Made by a program: the position numbers and the translations under genes. Shown here in pieces: positions 51,456-60,649 of a stretch of 64,000 bases of DNA (within the stretch, counting starts at the first letter, position 1; each line of letters starts with the position of its first letter). This DNA comes from Candidatus Krumholzibacteriota bacterium (GTDB taxonomy: Bacteria > Krumholzibacteriota > Krumholzibacteriia > JAJRXK01): the NCBI GenBank assembly GCA_029262065.1, contig JAJDAC010000014.1, positions 248,001 to 312,000 on the forward strand, given 5' to 3'. The notes beneath the pieces were generated by a model that had not been told where the DNA came from, searched no databases, and saw only the letters and a list, made by a program, of their open reading frames with translations.

Positions 51456-51837
51456 TCCCGGGCGCCGCACGCGCCATCGGGAGCGATTCGAGAGCAAGTT
51501 CCAGCGGCGCACGGGACGCGGTGGGCGCAACGCCATTCGCTTCCGGCGCAATCGCGAGCTGCTGGCGCGGGAAATCACCACACTGCTACTCTGGTCGGCG
51601 ATCGCCGTCATGCTCGCGATCCTGGGCAAGACCCTGGCCGAGGTAGCTCGCGTTCATCTGGCGGACCGTGCGTTCGCCGTCCGGGCATCGCTACCCGGGG
51701 CCGCGGTGATTGCATGCGCGGCCTGTACCTGGCGTGCCCGCCGTTCGTTGCTGGAGTTCCTCGACATCCGGCGCGAGCAGACCGAATTGGTAGCGCGCCT
51801 GAAACGGGACCTCGCGGACCTCGAAGGCGAATCGTAA
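51439..51837 (+). CDS. two-span membrane protein of unknown function
   Basis: The 132-residue protein has a basic N-terminus (about 50 residues, many Arg), two hydrophobic segments (EITTLLLWSAIAVMLAILG and SLPGAAVIACAACTW) and a C-terminal amphipathic coiled-coil (LLEFLDIRREQTELVARLKRDLADLEGES). Family not recognised. ATG 51439 overlaps the upstream small gene. It is followed by a 92 bp gap before the diguanylate cyclase. Confidence 0.6.
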   Translation: MRSFLSPGRRTRHRERFESKFQRRTGRGGRNAIRFRRNRELLAREITTLLLWSAIAVMLAILGKTLAEVARVHLADRAFAVRASLPGAAVIACAACTWRARRSLLEFLDIRREQTELVARLKRDLADLEGES

Positions 51838-51929
51838 TTCTTTCGGAAACAACGTGTTACGAGCATGTGGCACAGTGTTTGCTGAACTCACCGTAAGACG
51901 GGAATGGAGGAGCCTGTTCCTGAAAGTCG

Positions 51930-52982
51930 GTGGGGGAAACCGTGGATGGGCCACAGCAGTCAACCTGTACGTGGGAACGGCTCGGGCGCGCCCTGGCCGA
52001 CGTGGCGGCGCATGTTCATCCCGATGCTCCCGTGGAGATCATCATCGATCGCGTGTTGCGGGGATGTCTGGACGCGTTGCCCCACGCCGAAGGGGCCTGT
52101 CTGGTCGAACAGCGCGACGGAACGGTCTGGCGTTATCAGCGCCACCGCGACCAGGAGACCGAGGTGCAGGAGCCTCAGGTCCTGGCTACCGGCAACCAAC
52201 ACCCGTTCCAGCCATGGCCAGACGAGGGGATCCAGGCCACCGAGACCGAAGGGGTCACGCGCGTGCTGGAGGATCTTCCCACCGGGGATGCCAACTGTCT
52301 GGTCGCCGGATTGCCGGCAACGACGGCCAGGGGGCGGCCAGGGTACCTCGTGGTGTGGGGGTGGTTCTTTGAACCCGACGAATACGAGGCGCTCGAGACC
52401 ATGGCGGCCCATGCTGCCCACTCGCTTCACGCCGCGGCGCTCTGCCGGCGCTTCGCCCAGGAAGCGCGCACCGATGGCCTGACCGGCGCGTTCAACTATC
52501 GACACTTCATGGACAGCCTCTGGCGAGAGATACGGCGGGCGGGCCGCTTTCGCGAGACGTTCGCCGTGGTCATGGTTGATGTGGACAATCTGAAGGAATA
52601 CAATGATCGCTTCGGCCATTTGGGTGGTAGCGCGGCCCTCAAGGCCATCGCCGAGATCCTGCTACGCAACGCGCGAGACATCGATATCATTGCCAAGTAC
52701 GGCGGCGACGAGTTCAGCGTGCTGCTTCCGAACACCTCGATCGACGGCGCCCTGGCCTTTGCCCAGCGTATGCGAGTAGAGGTTCAGGCTCACCAATTCG
52801 AGGGCGACGCCGCTCGGGCCCTGACCATCAGCATTGGAATCGCGGCCTACCCAGAAGACGGAATGGATGCTCGCGGCCTGTTGAACCGGGCCGACGCAAG
52901 ATTGTATCGGGCCAAGGCCGACGGAAAGAACCGTGTTGGTCGGCCAACTGTAGAAACCACGACCGAGGACGTTGATCGATGA
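51930..52982 (+). CDS. diguanylate cyclase (GAF-like sensor + GGDEF)
   Basis: The 350-residue protein has an N-terminal GAF-like sensory region (about 1-170) and a C-terminal GGDEF domain beginning ARTDGLTGAFNYRHF. The active-site loop reads GGDEF at residues 258-262, and an RxxD inhibitory site (RDID) lies five residues before it, so it should make cyclic di-GMP and be product-inhibited. The start is GTG 51930 or GTG 51942. Its stop overlaps the UDP-sugar dehydrogenase start (ATGA), placing second-messenger synthesis directly in the polysaccharide operon. Confidence 0.88.
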   Translation: MGETVDGPQQSTCTWERLGRALADVAAHVHPDAPVEIIIDRVLRGCLDALPHAEGACLVEQRDGTVWRYQRHRDQETEVQEPQVLATGNQHPFQPWPDEGIQATETEGVTRVLEDLPTGDANCLVAGLPATTARGRPGYLVVWGWFFEPDEYEALETMAAHAAHSLHAAALCRRFAQEARTDGLTGAFNYRHFMDSLWREIRRAGRFRETFAVVMVDVDNLKEYNDRFGHLGGSAALKAIAEILLRNARDIDIIAKYGGDEFSVLLPNTSIDGALAFAQRMRVEVQAHQFEGDAARALTISIGIAAYPEDGMDARGLLNRADARLYRAKADGKNRVGRPTVETTTEDVDR

Positions 52983-54274
52983 GTTTGAAGACGAAGCTCG
53001 AAACGAAGAACGCGCGACTGGGTGTAATTGGCCTGGGCTATGTCGGCTTGCCATTGGCCGTCGAATACGCGCGCAGTGGTTTCGACGTGGTCGGGATCGA
53101 CGTCAGCCAGGAGAAGGTCGACCAGATCCTGCGTGGTGAAAGCTACATCGACGATGTCGGTAGCGAGGTGCTTGCGCCGCTGGTGGAAGCGGGCAAGCTT
53201 ACGGCCACGACCGACTACGCCGCGCTGGCTGAGGTGGACAGCGTGAACATCTGCGTTCCCACACCGCTGTCCAAGACGCGCGACCCAGACATCAGTTTCA
53301 TCGACGCGTCGGTGGAGCGCATCGCCGAGACGCTTCACCGCGATCAGTTGATCATCCTGGAGAGCACTACGTATCCGGGCACCACCGAGGAAGTGATCCT
53401 GCCGCGACTGCAGGAACAGGGACTCACGGTAGGTCGTGATTTCTATCTGGCGTTCTCGCCCGAGCGCGTGGACCCGGGAAATCCGAACTTCAGCACCAAG
53501 AACATTCCCAAGGTCGTGGGCGGAATCACGCCGGCCTGCACCGAGATGGCGGCCACGTTGTATCGGAATGCGCTGACCGAGGTGGTGCCGGTGTCGAGCG
53601 CGCGCGTGGCCGAAACCGTCAAGCTGCTCGAAAACACATTTCGCAGCGTCAACATCGGAATGGTGAACGAGATGGCGCAGATGTGCCAGAAGATGGACAT
53701 CAATGTGTGGGAGGTCATCGACGCCGCCGCCACCAAGCCGTTCGGCTTCATGCCTTTCTACCCTGGTCCGGGCCTGGGCGGGCATTGCATTCCCATCGAC
53801 CCGTTCTACCTGAGCTGGAAGGCGCGCGCCAGTGGCTTCGAGGCGCGTTTCATCGAACTGGCGGGAGCCGTGAACAGTTCCATGCCCGACTTCGTGGTGA
53901 GTCTGGTCTCGCGCGCACTCAACGATCACAGTAAGCCCATTCGTGGGTCCCGGATCATGGTCGTCGGCGTGGCCTACAAGAGTGACATCGACGATACGCG
54001 GGAGTCGCCCGCGCTGGATGTCATCGAACTCCTGCGCGGCGGCGGTGCCACCGTGCGCTACCACGATCCCTACGTGCCCTCGCTGACGACCGCGCCCGAC
54101 GTGGAACGGGTGGAGCGCCTGGACGCGGAATCGTTGAAGAACATCGACTGCGCCGTCATCACAACCGCGCACAAGTCAGTGGACCATTCCATCTTGGCCG
54201 AATTGTGCCCATTGGTCGTCGACACCCGCAATGCGCTTCGCGACAATCGGTCCGCGCACATCCATCGACTCTGA
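52979..54274 (+). CDS. wbpA: UDP-N-acetylglucosamine/UDP-glucose-type 6-dehydrogenase, WbpA/TviB-like
   Basis: This 431-residue nucleotide-sugar dehydrogenase has LGVIGLGYVGLPLAVEYARSGF (NAD site), ICVPTPL, ESTTYPGTTEEV, AFSPERVDPGNP, the catalytic Cys270 in GLGGHCIPIDPFYLSWKAR and a C-terminal domain with VVGVAYKSDIDDTRESPALDV. The phrase IPIDPFYLSWKAR favours the UDP-GlcNAc/UDP-GalNAc (WbpA, WbpO, TviB) branch over UDP-glucose. It would feed the WbpB-E set at 7509-10324 or, with the adjacent epimerase, make UDP-GalNAcA. Confidence 0.88.
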   Translation: MSLKTKLETKNARLGVIGLGYVGLPLAVEYARSGFDVVGIDVSQEKVDQILRGESYIDDVGSEVLAPLVEAGKLTATTDYAALAEVDSVNICVPTPLSKTRDPDISFIDASVERIAETLHRDQLIILESTTYPGTTEEVILPRLQEQGLTVGRDFYLAFSPERVDPGNPNFSTKNIPKVVGGITPACTEMAATLYRNALTEVVPVSSARVAETVKLLENTFRSVNIGMVNEMAQMCQKMDINVWEVIDAAATKPFGFMPFYPGPGLGGHCIPIDPFYLSWKARASGFEARFIELAGAVNSSMPDFVVSLVSRALNDHSKPIRGSRIMVVGVAYKSDIDDTRESPALDVIELLRGGGATVRYHDPYVPSLTTAPDVERVERLDAESLKNIDCAVITTAHKSVDHSILAELCPLVVDTRNALRDNRSAHIHRL

Positions 54275-54296
54275 TCTCCGGAGAAGGACTTCACCC

Positions 54297-55247
54297 ATGG
54301 CTCGAGTACTCGTAACCGGCGGCGCCGGCTTCATTGGATCCCACATCACCTCCGGATTGATCGCCCAGGGCGACGAGGTGCGGGTCCTGGACGACATGTC
54401 CACGGGCTATCAGCGCAACCTCGACGAGAATCCCCAGGCTGAACTTTTTCGTGCGTCGGTCACCGATCTCGACGCCGTGCGCAAGGCCGTCGATGGCTGT
54501 GACTACGTGTTTCACCAGGCGGCCCTTGCGTCCGTGCCTCGAAGCATTGCCGAGCCCATCGCCAACAACGAAGCCAACGTCGCCGGCACCCTGAACGTTC
54601 TGGTGGCTGCCCGCGATGCCAAGGTCAAGCGCGTGATCTACGCGGCCAGCAGTTCGGCCTACGGCGACAGCGAACGCCTGCCGAAGGTCGAGACCATGGC
54701 CACGGTGCCGAAGTCGCCTTACGCCGTCGCGAAGCTGGCCGCCGAGCAATACGTGTCGGTCTTTGCGCAGGTCTACGGGATGGAGACGCTGGCGATTCGA
54801 TACTTCAACGTGTTCGGTCCCCGTCAGGATCCCACCAGTCAGTACGCAGCGGTGATTCCCCTGTTCATCGACGCGCTACTGGAGGGAAAGCCGCCTACCA
54901 TCCACGGAGATGGCGATCAGTCGCGCGACTTCACGTACATCGACAACGTGGTCCACGCGAATCTACTGGCCTTGAAGGCACCCAAATTGGGGGGCGAGGT
55001 CGTCAACGTCGCGCTGGGCGACCGCATCACGCTGAACGAGCTCTTCTCCAGAATCGCCGCCGAGTTGGGATCGGACATCCAACCCATACACGGCGATCCG
55101 CGCGCGGGCGATGTGCGGCATAGCCAGGCCGATATCCAGAAGGCCACGAAACTTCTGACCTACCAGGCGCAAGTGTCTGTGGAAGAAGGGATTTCGCGAA
55201 CAGTGGCCTGGTACAAGCAGTTCAAGGCGCAGCAGACCGGTTCCTGA
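54297..55247 (+). CDS. NAD-dependent UDP-sugar C4-epimerase (WbpP/TviC-like)
   Basis: This 316-residue extended short-chain dehydrogenase has VLVTGGAGFIGSHITSGL, FHQAALASVPRSIAEP, the catalytic SSSAYGDSE and SPYAVAKLAAEQY (YxxxK), RYFNVFGPRQDP and GDGDQSRDFTYIDN. The ASVPRS and QYAAVIP segments are typical of UDP-GlcNAc 4-epimerases of the WbpP/TviC type. ATG 54297 follows GGAGAAGGA. It is last in the GGDEF-dehydrogenase-epimerase unit. Confidence 0.85.
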   Translation: MARVLVTGGAGFIGSHITSGLIAQGDEVRVLDDMSTGYQRNLDENPQAELFRASVTDLDAVRKAVDGCDYVFHQAALASVPRSIAEPIANNEANVAGTLNVLVAARDAKVKRVIYAASSSAYGDSERLPKVETMATVPKSPYAVAKLAAEQYVSVFAQVYGMETLAIRYFNVFGPRQDPTSQYAAVIPLFIDALLEGKPPTIHGDGDQSRDFTYIDNVVHANLLALKAPKLGGEVVNVALGDRITLNELFSRIAAELGSDIQPIHGDPRAGDVRHSQADIQKATKLLTYQAQVSVEEGISRTVAWYKQFKAQQTGS

Positions 55248-55254
55248 CCCTACT

Positions 55255-55275
55255 GGGAATGCTGCGGCATTTCCC
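55255..55275. terminator. stem-loop after the epimerase gene (no T-run)
   Basis: GGGAATGC-TGCG-GCATTTCCC forms an 8 bp stem with one bulge starting 8 bp after the stop. Without a T-tract it is only a possible terminator. Confidence 0.4.
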
Positions 55276-55294
55276 TAAGGGTGAAAGGAAGTCG

Positions 55295-55323
55295 TTGACA
55301 CATATCTGACCCGTCGTCATACT
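55295..55323 (+). promoter_or_regulatory. promoter of the PEP-CTERM gene
   Basis: Perfect TTGACA (55295-55300), 17 bp spacer, CATACT (55318-55323, four of six). It gives a leader of about 90 nt. A sigma-54 type TGGCAC/TTGC site was looked for and not found. Confidence 0.6.
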
Positions 55324-55420
55324 TTTGCTTGACAGCTTTGGGGGGAACAGCTGGCAAGGTCGCACTGACCGGCCGGCGCGCATCAACTGGCTTCACCCTC
55401 GTGGGGCCATAGAGGTTATA

Positions 55421-55996
55421 ATGTTTAGAGGCTTGCACTTGGCTATCGCCGTCTGTCTGGCGGCGAGCATCGTGTCGTTCGACACGGCGCAGGCGAACCT
55501 TCCTACCGATCCCGTGGCCACAACCATGGGCAGCGGTGGCTGGATCACGCCTCCGGCGACGACCCAGACCGACTCCGACCCCAATTTCATCCTGAACCTC
55601 TACGATTCCGTCGAAACGGTCACCCAGACCGTCGCCGACATCGACGTCATCAGCGGCACCGCCCGCTTGGACGTCGACGTGCCCATTCTGATCGATCGCC
55701 GCCGCCGCGTGCCCGGAGCCCCCGATCTGTCGGGAGCCGTCTTTGGGACTGGGCCGGACACTTTCGGCGGATCCTACACGGAATCCATGGAACCACTGGC
55801 CAGCGGCCTGGATGCCTTCGGGAGCCGTCGTGGCAACCGGACGCCAGGCATCGGCTCGGTGATCAACGGCGGCGACCCCAACCCGACGAACCCCGTGCCC
55901 GAACCGGCTACCGTCATGCTTCTTGCATCCGGCATGCTTTCGGCACTGACCGTCTGGATGATCCGACGCCGCAACGAACTCGAATCCGAGTCCTGA
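55421..55996 (+). CDS. PEP-CTERM sorting-domain surface protein
   Basis: The 191-residue exported protein has a signal peptide (cleavage after AQA, residue 25), a low-complexity mature region rich in Thr, Asp, Pro and Gly, and a C-terminal PEP-CTERM signal: VPEPATVM at residues 159-166, a hydrophobic helix (LLASGMLSALTVWM) and a basic RRR end. Exosortase should cut near the PEP motif and release or attach the protein. AGAGG lies 5 nt before ATG 55421. It has its own promoter and is flanked by hairpins, next to export genes and 7 kb from the exosortase. Confidence 0.85.
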   Translation: MFRGLHLAIAVCLAASIVSFDTAQANLPTDPVATTMGSGGWITPPATTQTDSDPNFILNLYDSVETVTQTVADIDVISGTARLDVDVPILIDRRRRVPGAPDLSGAVFGTGPDTFGGSYTESMEPLASGLDAFGSRRGNRTPGIGSVINGGDPNPTNPVPEPATVMLLASGMLSALTVWMIRRRNELESES

Positions 55997-56017
55997 TCCC
56001 AAGACCGGACCGAATAG

Positions 56018-56044
56018 GGCACGGACCGACCGTCGGTTCGTGCC
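56018..56044 (+). terminator. 12-bp hairpin after the PEP-CTERM gene
   Basis: GGCACGGACCGA, CCG, TCGGTTCGTGCC form a 12 bp stem with one G-T pair, 21 bp after the stop. No T-run follows, so termination efficiency is uncertain. Confidence 0.5.
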
Positions 56045-56060
56045 ATCTCGTTCGTTCGGT

Positions 56061-56089
56061 TTGACATTCTCGACGAGCGTCTGTACACC
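56061..56089 (+). promoter_or_regulatory. possible promoter of the export operon
   Basis: Perfect TTGACA (56061-56066), 17 bp, TACACC (56084-56089, weak). It lies 78 bp upstream of the Wza-like gene. Confidence 0.3.
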
Positions 56090-56166
56090 CGAGGTCGTGC
56101 CAACGATCCAAGTCGTCGCGCCTGGCTATGCCCGGCGCACGAGACCACGCCGGGAGCCGACCCAAC

Positions 56167-57129
56167 ATGTTTCTCAGCCCTCCGTTCGCGTCCCGAGCCG
56201 TTTCCGTGCTGATGACGGTTTTCGTGTTCGCGGCGAGCATTCCCACCCTGGCGACCGCTCAAACGCCGAGTACGACGGATACGTACCGTCTGGGACCCGG
56301 CGACGTGGTCCAGCTCTCGGTCTGGCAACAGCCCGATCTGGATCGCCAGTTGACCGTCCGCGACGATGGAGACCTCGTGGTCCCGCTGGTGGGCGCCGTG
56401 CCGGCCGCGGGACGAACCCTGCCCGAGCTGGAAGCTGATCTGGCGAGACGGCTGAGGGCCTTCAACCGGGACATCACCGAGGTGTCGCTGAACGTGTCGA
56501 CGTTCAAGGCGTTCGAAGTGTTCATCATGGGCTCGGTGCCCTCGCCGGGCTCCTATGCCTTCGACACCGTGCCCACGGTATGGGACGCCATCCGCGCCGC
56601 GGGCGGGCCATCGGCGACCGCCAACCTACGCCGGGTCAGGATCCTGCGCCCGCTCCAGAGTGGCACCAGCACCATCATCACCAATATCGCCGGGGTCATG
56701 GGGGGGACGGCGCCGACCGAGGAAATGGTGTTGCTGCAACCGGGCGACACCGTGATCGTGCCCGACCTCCAGGCGTTGAGCGCAGCCGACCGTGAAACCG
56801 GAGTCCACGTGATGGGAGCCGTGGGGAGTCCCGGTCTGTATCCTGTGGACGAGCCCAGTCCCTTGATGACGCTCGTGCTACAGGCGGGAGGCTTCTCCCC
56901 CGATGCCAATCTGGCCAATGTACGATGGGTCCATCCAACGACCTCGGGCCCGGTCGCCGCGCGCCCGGTCGACGTAAAGCTGTTCCTGGAGAATGGCCAA
57001 CAAGAGAGCAACCCCATGATTCAGCCCGGCGACACCATTTTCGTGGAGCGCAAGGGGACATTCAACTTCGTCCAGGCTATCGCGTCCAGCGCGGGTGTCC
57101 TTGGCTTGCTGATCAGCGTATTCCGCTAG
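56167..57129 (+). CDS. polysaccharide export protein, Wza-type (Poly_export + SLBB)
   Basis: The 320-residue exported protein has a signal peptide (MFLSPPFASRAVSVLMTVFVF..., cut after ATAQ near residue 32), a Poly_export domain (YRLGPGDVVQLSVWQQPDLDRQLTVRDDGDLVVPLVGAVPAAG) and two SLBB-like domains (VFIMGSVPSPGSY near 120, VHVMGAVGSPGLYPV near 217), with a hydrophobic C-terminus. It is not a lipoprotein, unlike classical Wza. It should form the outer-membrane or periplasmic channel. ATG 56167 was preferred over 56128. A GumC-like gene follows. Confidence 0.88.
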   Translation: MFLSPPFASRAVSVLMTVFVFAASIPTLATAQTPSTTDTYRLGPGDVVQLSVWQQPDLDRQLTVRDDGDLVVPLVGAVPAAGRTLPELEADLARRLRAFNRDITEVSLNVSTFKAFEVFIMGSVPSPGSYAFDTVPTVWDAIRAAGGPSATANLRRVRILRPLQSGTSTIITNIAGVMGGTAPTEEMVLLQPGDTVIVPDLQALSAADRETGVHVMGAVGSPGLYPVDEPSPLMTLVLQAGGFSPDANLANVRWVHPTTSGPVAARPVDVKLFLENGQQESNPMIQPGDTIFVERKGTFNFVQAIASSAGVLGLLISVFR

Positions 57130-57139
57130 GAGCCTTCCG

Positions 57140-58882
57140 GTGACCGACTCCGATCCCAGACCCCCTCTGAAACCCCGCGCCGTCGAACGGCAAGCGGCGG
57201 CCCAGGGGATCGCGTCCATCCTTCCCGCCGCGGCGTTCGATCCGCATCGTCTTTGGCAGCTGCTACGCCGCCGCCGGTTCTTCCTGATCCTGCCGATTCT
57301 GGTGGTTGGTATCACGGTGGGCGTGGGTCTGCGCAACATCACGCCAGTCTACATTTCCACCAGTGCCATATTGATGGAAGAGCGCAGTACGGGCACCAAC
57401 ATCGATCGCATCATGATCACCGAGCAAGCCCAGCGCAATCGCAACCGCAACCGGTTGACGGTGGTGGGCGAGCGGTTCCGCAGCCAAGACCTCATGAACC
57501 GCGTGATCAGCAACCTGCGACTACGCGAAGACCCCGGTGTGATCGCCGAGGCTACCTATCTACAGCAGACCAAGCTGCCTGATCAGACGGTCAGCCTGAT
57601 TGCCGAGCGGATTCTGGTGGATCGGCTGCGGGCCAAACTGAGCGTTCGAGCCAACGGCGCCGACATCTATCAGGTAAGCGTCGAGGACAACGATCCGACG
57701 ACCGCCTACAAGCTGAACGAAGCCATCACCGCGGCGTATATCGATCTGGTGGCTCGCGAGCGCTCCGACGAGATCCTCGACACCGAGCAGTTCACCGATG
57801 AACAGTTGGTGCAGGCGCGGGCCAGTCTGGATACGGCCGAGCAGGCTCTGCAGGAGTTCAAGCGCACCATGCTTCTGCGTGAAGAACTCAGCGGCAACCC
57901 GGTCACGGGCAAGAACAGCCAACGCGCCCGCAATCTGGTGCGGCTGGTTCGGCTCGACATTGACGAGACCGATCGTGAACTCGACCAGGTACGAGCTCGG
58001 CTGCGCCAGCTGGAGGTCGACTCCGATTCTTCTCCTCTCATTCTGAACGACGGTGAGGTTCGCGGTTTGACCGAGCGCCTCGTTGCCCTCGAGCGCGAGG
58101 ACTACCTGGCGCAATTGCGCGACAATGTGGACACGCGAGAGGGGATCTCGCCCGGTCGTCAGCGTATCGGTGTCCAACGCAATCGCCTCGCCGCGCGCGT
58201 CAGTCAACTGGTCGACCGTGAGTTTCCCGACCTCTCGAGCAGCCAGCGCGGCCAGGTGATCGCGCTACACGAGCTGACGGCAATCCGCGACATCTTCACT
58301 CAGCATCAGCAGGTCATCACGCGCGAGTACCAACGCTTCGTTGCCAACGTGCAGGATCAACCCGAGCAGGAGCAGGAGCTGCAGCGCCTGGAAAAAGAAG
58401 CGCGCCTGGCCGATGACATCGTGCAACGCCTGGTGACGGCCCAGCTTCAGGGCACCACCACGACCAGCGCCACCGAGTCCGGTTTTGGTACGCGGGTGCG
58501 ACAGCTGGAACCGCCCAAGAAACCCCTTTATCCCGCCAAGCCCAACAAGAAGAAGATCGCCGTCATGGCGTTGATGTTGGCGCTGGGAATCGGCGCGGGC
58601 GCCGTGTTCCTGGCCGAGTACGTCGACAGTAGTTTCAAGGACGTTCGCGATGTGTTCCGGCAAACGGGGCTCGAGGTGTTGGGTACGTTGCCGCGCTTCG
58701 CCGATGAATTCCAGTGGGAGAAGAAGAAGCGACGGGTCAACATGGCGTGGCGTACCGCGTTCGTCTTGACGCTGGTAACGGCCATGACGCTCTTCGTTCT
58801 GTACTACAAGCGTAGCACGGTGCAGAACCGAATCGAGCTCATCACCCAGGTGGAAAGCACCGTCAACGAGAGCGGGCGATAA
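57140..58882 (+). CDS. GumC/Wzz-type polysaccharide chain-length and co-polymerase protein
   Basis: The 580-residue protein has an N-terminal Wzz domain with a membrane helix (FFLILPILVVGITVGVGL, about residues 46-64), long coiled-coil arms (about 220-440) and two C-terminal helices (near 472-494 and 536-556). The PKKPLYPAKPNKKK segment before the second helix is the usual Pro-rich motif. It controls chain length and connects polymerase to exporter. The kinase domain is on the separate next gene, 2 bp away. GTG 57140 has AGGAG upstream. Confidence 0.88.
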   Translation: MTDSDPRPPLKPRAVERQAAAQGIASILPAAAFDPHRLWQLLRRRRFFLILPILVVGITVGVGLRNITPVYISTSAILMEERSTGTNIDRIMITEQAQRNRNRNRLTVVGERFRSQDLMNRVISNLRLREDPGVIAEATYLQQTKLPDQTVSLIAERILVDRLRAKLSVRANGADIYQVSVEDNDPTTAYKLNEAITAAYIDLVARERSDEILDTEQFTDEQLVQARASLDTAEQALQEFKRTMLLREELSGNPVTGKNSQRARNLVRLVRLDIDETDRELDQVRARLRQLEVDSDSSPLILNDGEVRGLTERLVALEREDYLAQLRDNVDTREGISPGRQRIGVQRNRLAARVSQLVDREFPDLSSSQRGQVIALHELTAIRDIFTQHQQVITREYQRFVANVQDQPEQEQELQRLEKEARLADDIVQRLVTAQLQGTTTTSATESGFGTRVRQLEPPKKPLYPAKPNKKKIAVMALMLALGIGAGAVFLAEYVDSSFKDVRDVFRQTGLEVLGTLPRFADEFQWEKKKRRVNMAWRTAFVLTLVTAMTLFVLYYKRSTVQNRIELITQVESTVNESGR

Positions 58883-58884
58883 CC

Positions 58885-59586
58885 ATGGGTGAACACATAA
58901 GTTTGTCGAAGATGCCGATACTCAGCGAACGCCCGGAGGACTTCGAAAGCCCACTGTCCGTCGAGATGCGACGCCTTTACACCAAGCTTCGCCCGGTTAT
59001 CAAGCGTGACTCCATCCGCTCGTTCATGATTACCAGCGCCGAACGTGGTGAGGGCAAGAGCACGACCTCGAGCAACCTGGCCGTGGCGATCGCTCGTCAT
59101 CGCGACACCAAAACGGTCCTGGTAGACGGTGACCTGAGACGGCCGACGCTTCACAAGCTCATGTCGCTGCCGCGCGAGCGGGGTCTGAGCGATCTGCTGG
59201 AAGGTAAGTGCAGCATCGAGGAGACCCTGCACGATACCGTGCACCCCAGCCTGAAGGTCATTACCTGCGGTACGCGGGTCACCAGCCCCGGCAGTCTGTT
59301 CGACACCGACCAGCTCACCCGTGTGATCGAAGGCCTGGAGTCGAGATTCGAGATGGTCGTTTTCGACGCGCCGCCGGTGCTTCCGGTGGCTGACCCGGTC
59401 ATGCTCGCGCAGGAAGTAGACGGCGTGATCATCGTGGTCATGGCCGGGCTTACGCCACGTGAAGTCGTGCGGCGCGCGCGTGACGTACTCGACGACGGTC
59501 GAGCCAGTTTGTTGGGTGTGGTGCTGAACAACGCGGCCGAAGTACTGCCTTACTACTACGACTACAGTTACTACGGCTACGAATAG
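58885..59586 (+). CDS. BY-type tyrosine autokinase (CpsD/Wzc kinase domain)
   Basis: The 233-residue cytosolic kinase has Walker A SAERGEGKSTTSSNLA near residue 51, Walker A' VLVDGDLRRP near 80 and Walker B VVFDAPPV near 158. Its C-terminal tyrosine cluster (YYYDYSYYGYE) is the autophosphorylation tail. It acts with the GumC-like membrane partner, whose cytosolic end activates it. ATG 58885. The gene converges on the UPF0104 gene with a 10 bp overlap. Confidence 0.92.
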   Translation: MGEHISLSKMPILSERPEDFESPLSVEMRRLYTKLRPVIKRDSIRSFMITSAERGEGKSTTSSNLAVAIARHRDTKTVLVDGDLRRPTLHKLMSLPRERGLSDLLEGKCSIEETLHDTVHPSLKVITCGTRVTSPGSLFDTDQLTRVIEGLESRFEMVVFDAPPVLPVADPVMLAQEVDGVIIVVMAGLTPREVVRRARDVLDDGRASLLGVVLNNAAEVLPYYYDYSYYGYE

Positions 59587-60578
59587 TCGCGCTCGGGCGT
59601 TGGCTCGCGCGCGGCCTCCTCTTGCACCTCTCGCCAGTGGAGTTGCCGATGCCCGATCGCGGTGACCAGCAACCCAAGCAACACAGCAAACCACAGCGTG
59701 GCGGCACGAACGAGAATGGTGGTCGCGAGAGCCGCTTGCGGCGTCACGTCGGCGTTGCGCAGCAGAGCCACCAGCGAGGCTTCGGTGGTGCCCAGGCCGC
59801 CGGGCAGGAACGTGACGTTGCCCACGACCGTACCCACGGCGTAGATCCACACGGCATCCACGGCCGCAAGCGCTTCGCCCAGGCCGCGCAGCAGCAAGAG
59901 CATGCCGATGCCCTCCGCCAGCCATCCCAGCACGCTCCAGGTCAGAGCAGGCGCGAAGACCCCGGGCGCGAGCAGACTCTGGTTGTGTTCGAGCATCTGA
60001 TCGAATGCCTCGCGGCGGGAGCGCAGGCGGGGCACGCGGGCAATCGTATTCAGAAGCGCGCGACGCAACGCGGCGTGACGCAAGGCCGCCGCGGTGAACA
60101 CCGCCAAGACCACGACCAGGAACGGCGCCCAAGGCACGGCGTGCCCGCGGCTCACGTACAGGCTGGCCAGGGCCAGGATGGCCAACGCGTCGGTGATTCG
60201 TTCCACCACCAGGACGGGCGCAGTCCTGCGAACCGAGATGCCGTGCAGGCGTCGCAGGAACACCGCCTTGTAGAACTCGCCCATGCGCGCGGGCGTAACC
60301 ACCATGGCAAAGCAAGCGAAGTAGATCCGGGCGCTGCTCGCCACGGGCACGCGCACGCCCACCGCGGCCAACAACTGCTGCCATTTCAGGAAACGCCAAC
60401 CGTAGTTCACCAGCGTCAGACCGATGACCGGAACCACGATCCAACGATCGAGTTGGTTCCAGGCGTTGGTCAGTTCGTCACGCGCGAACAAGATGCTCGC
60501 GCCGATGGCGGCGGCCACCACCACCGCCAGGTACGAGAACAGGTGACGAGCCAGGAATGCGCGAAGCTGCGAAGTCAC
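59577..60578 (-). CDS. UPF0104 / LPG synthase-type transmembrane protein
   Basis: The 333-residue polytopic protein has about eight helices and family motifs ARMGEFYKAVFLRR, VVERITDALAILAL and FLPGGLGTTEASLVALL, as in the flippase-like domain of MprF and related UPF0104 proteins. It may move lipids or glycolipids across the inner membrane. I chose GTG 60578 (AGGAA upstream) over GTG 60617. It overlaps the kinase gene at its 3' end and is divergent from the next glycosyltransferase. Confidence 0.8.
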   Translation of the reverse strand: MTSQLRAFLARHLFSYLAVVVAAAIGASILFARDELTNAWNQLDRWIVVPVIGLTLVNYGWRFLKWQQLLAAVGVRVPVASSARIYFACFAMVVTPARMGEFYKAVFLRRLHGISVRRTAPVLVVERITDALAILALASLYVSRGHAVPWAPFLVVVLAVFTAAALRHAALRRALLNTIARVPRLRSRREAFDQMLEHNQSLLAPGVFAPALTWSVLGWLAEGIGMLLLLRGLGEALAAVDAVWIYAVGTVVGNVTFLPGGLGTTEASLVALLRNADVTPQAALATTILVRAATLWFAVLLGLLVTAIGHRQLHWREVQEEAAREPTPERDYS

Positions 60579-60649
60579 GGGAATTCCTGGGAACAGACGG
60601 ACCGACGGGACGAACACGGTCTCGAGCGAGTGGCTTGAGGACCGTGACC

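Noticed and set aside
55295-55420. Sigma-54 promoter for the PEP-CTERM gene, as in some exosortase systems
   Set aside because: No GG/GC pair with correct spacing; a sigma-70 type promoter fits better.
58804-60444. 546-codon minus-strand frame spanning the BY-kinase and UPF0104 genes
   Set aside because: Its frame is wrong for the UPF0104 gene on the same strand and antisense to the kinase; it has no coding character.
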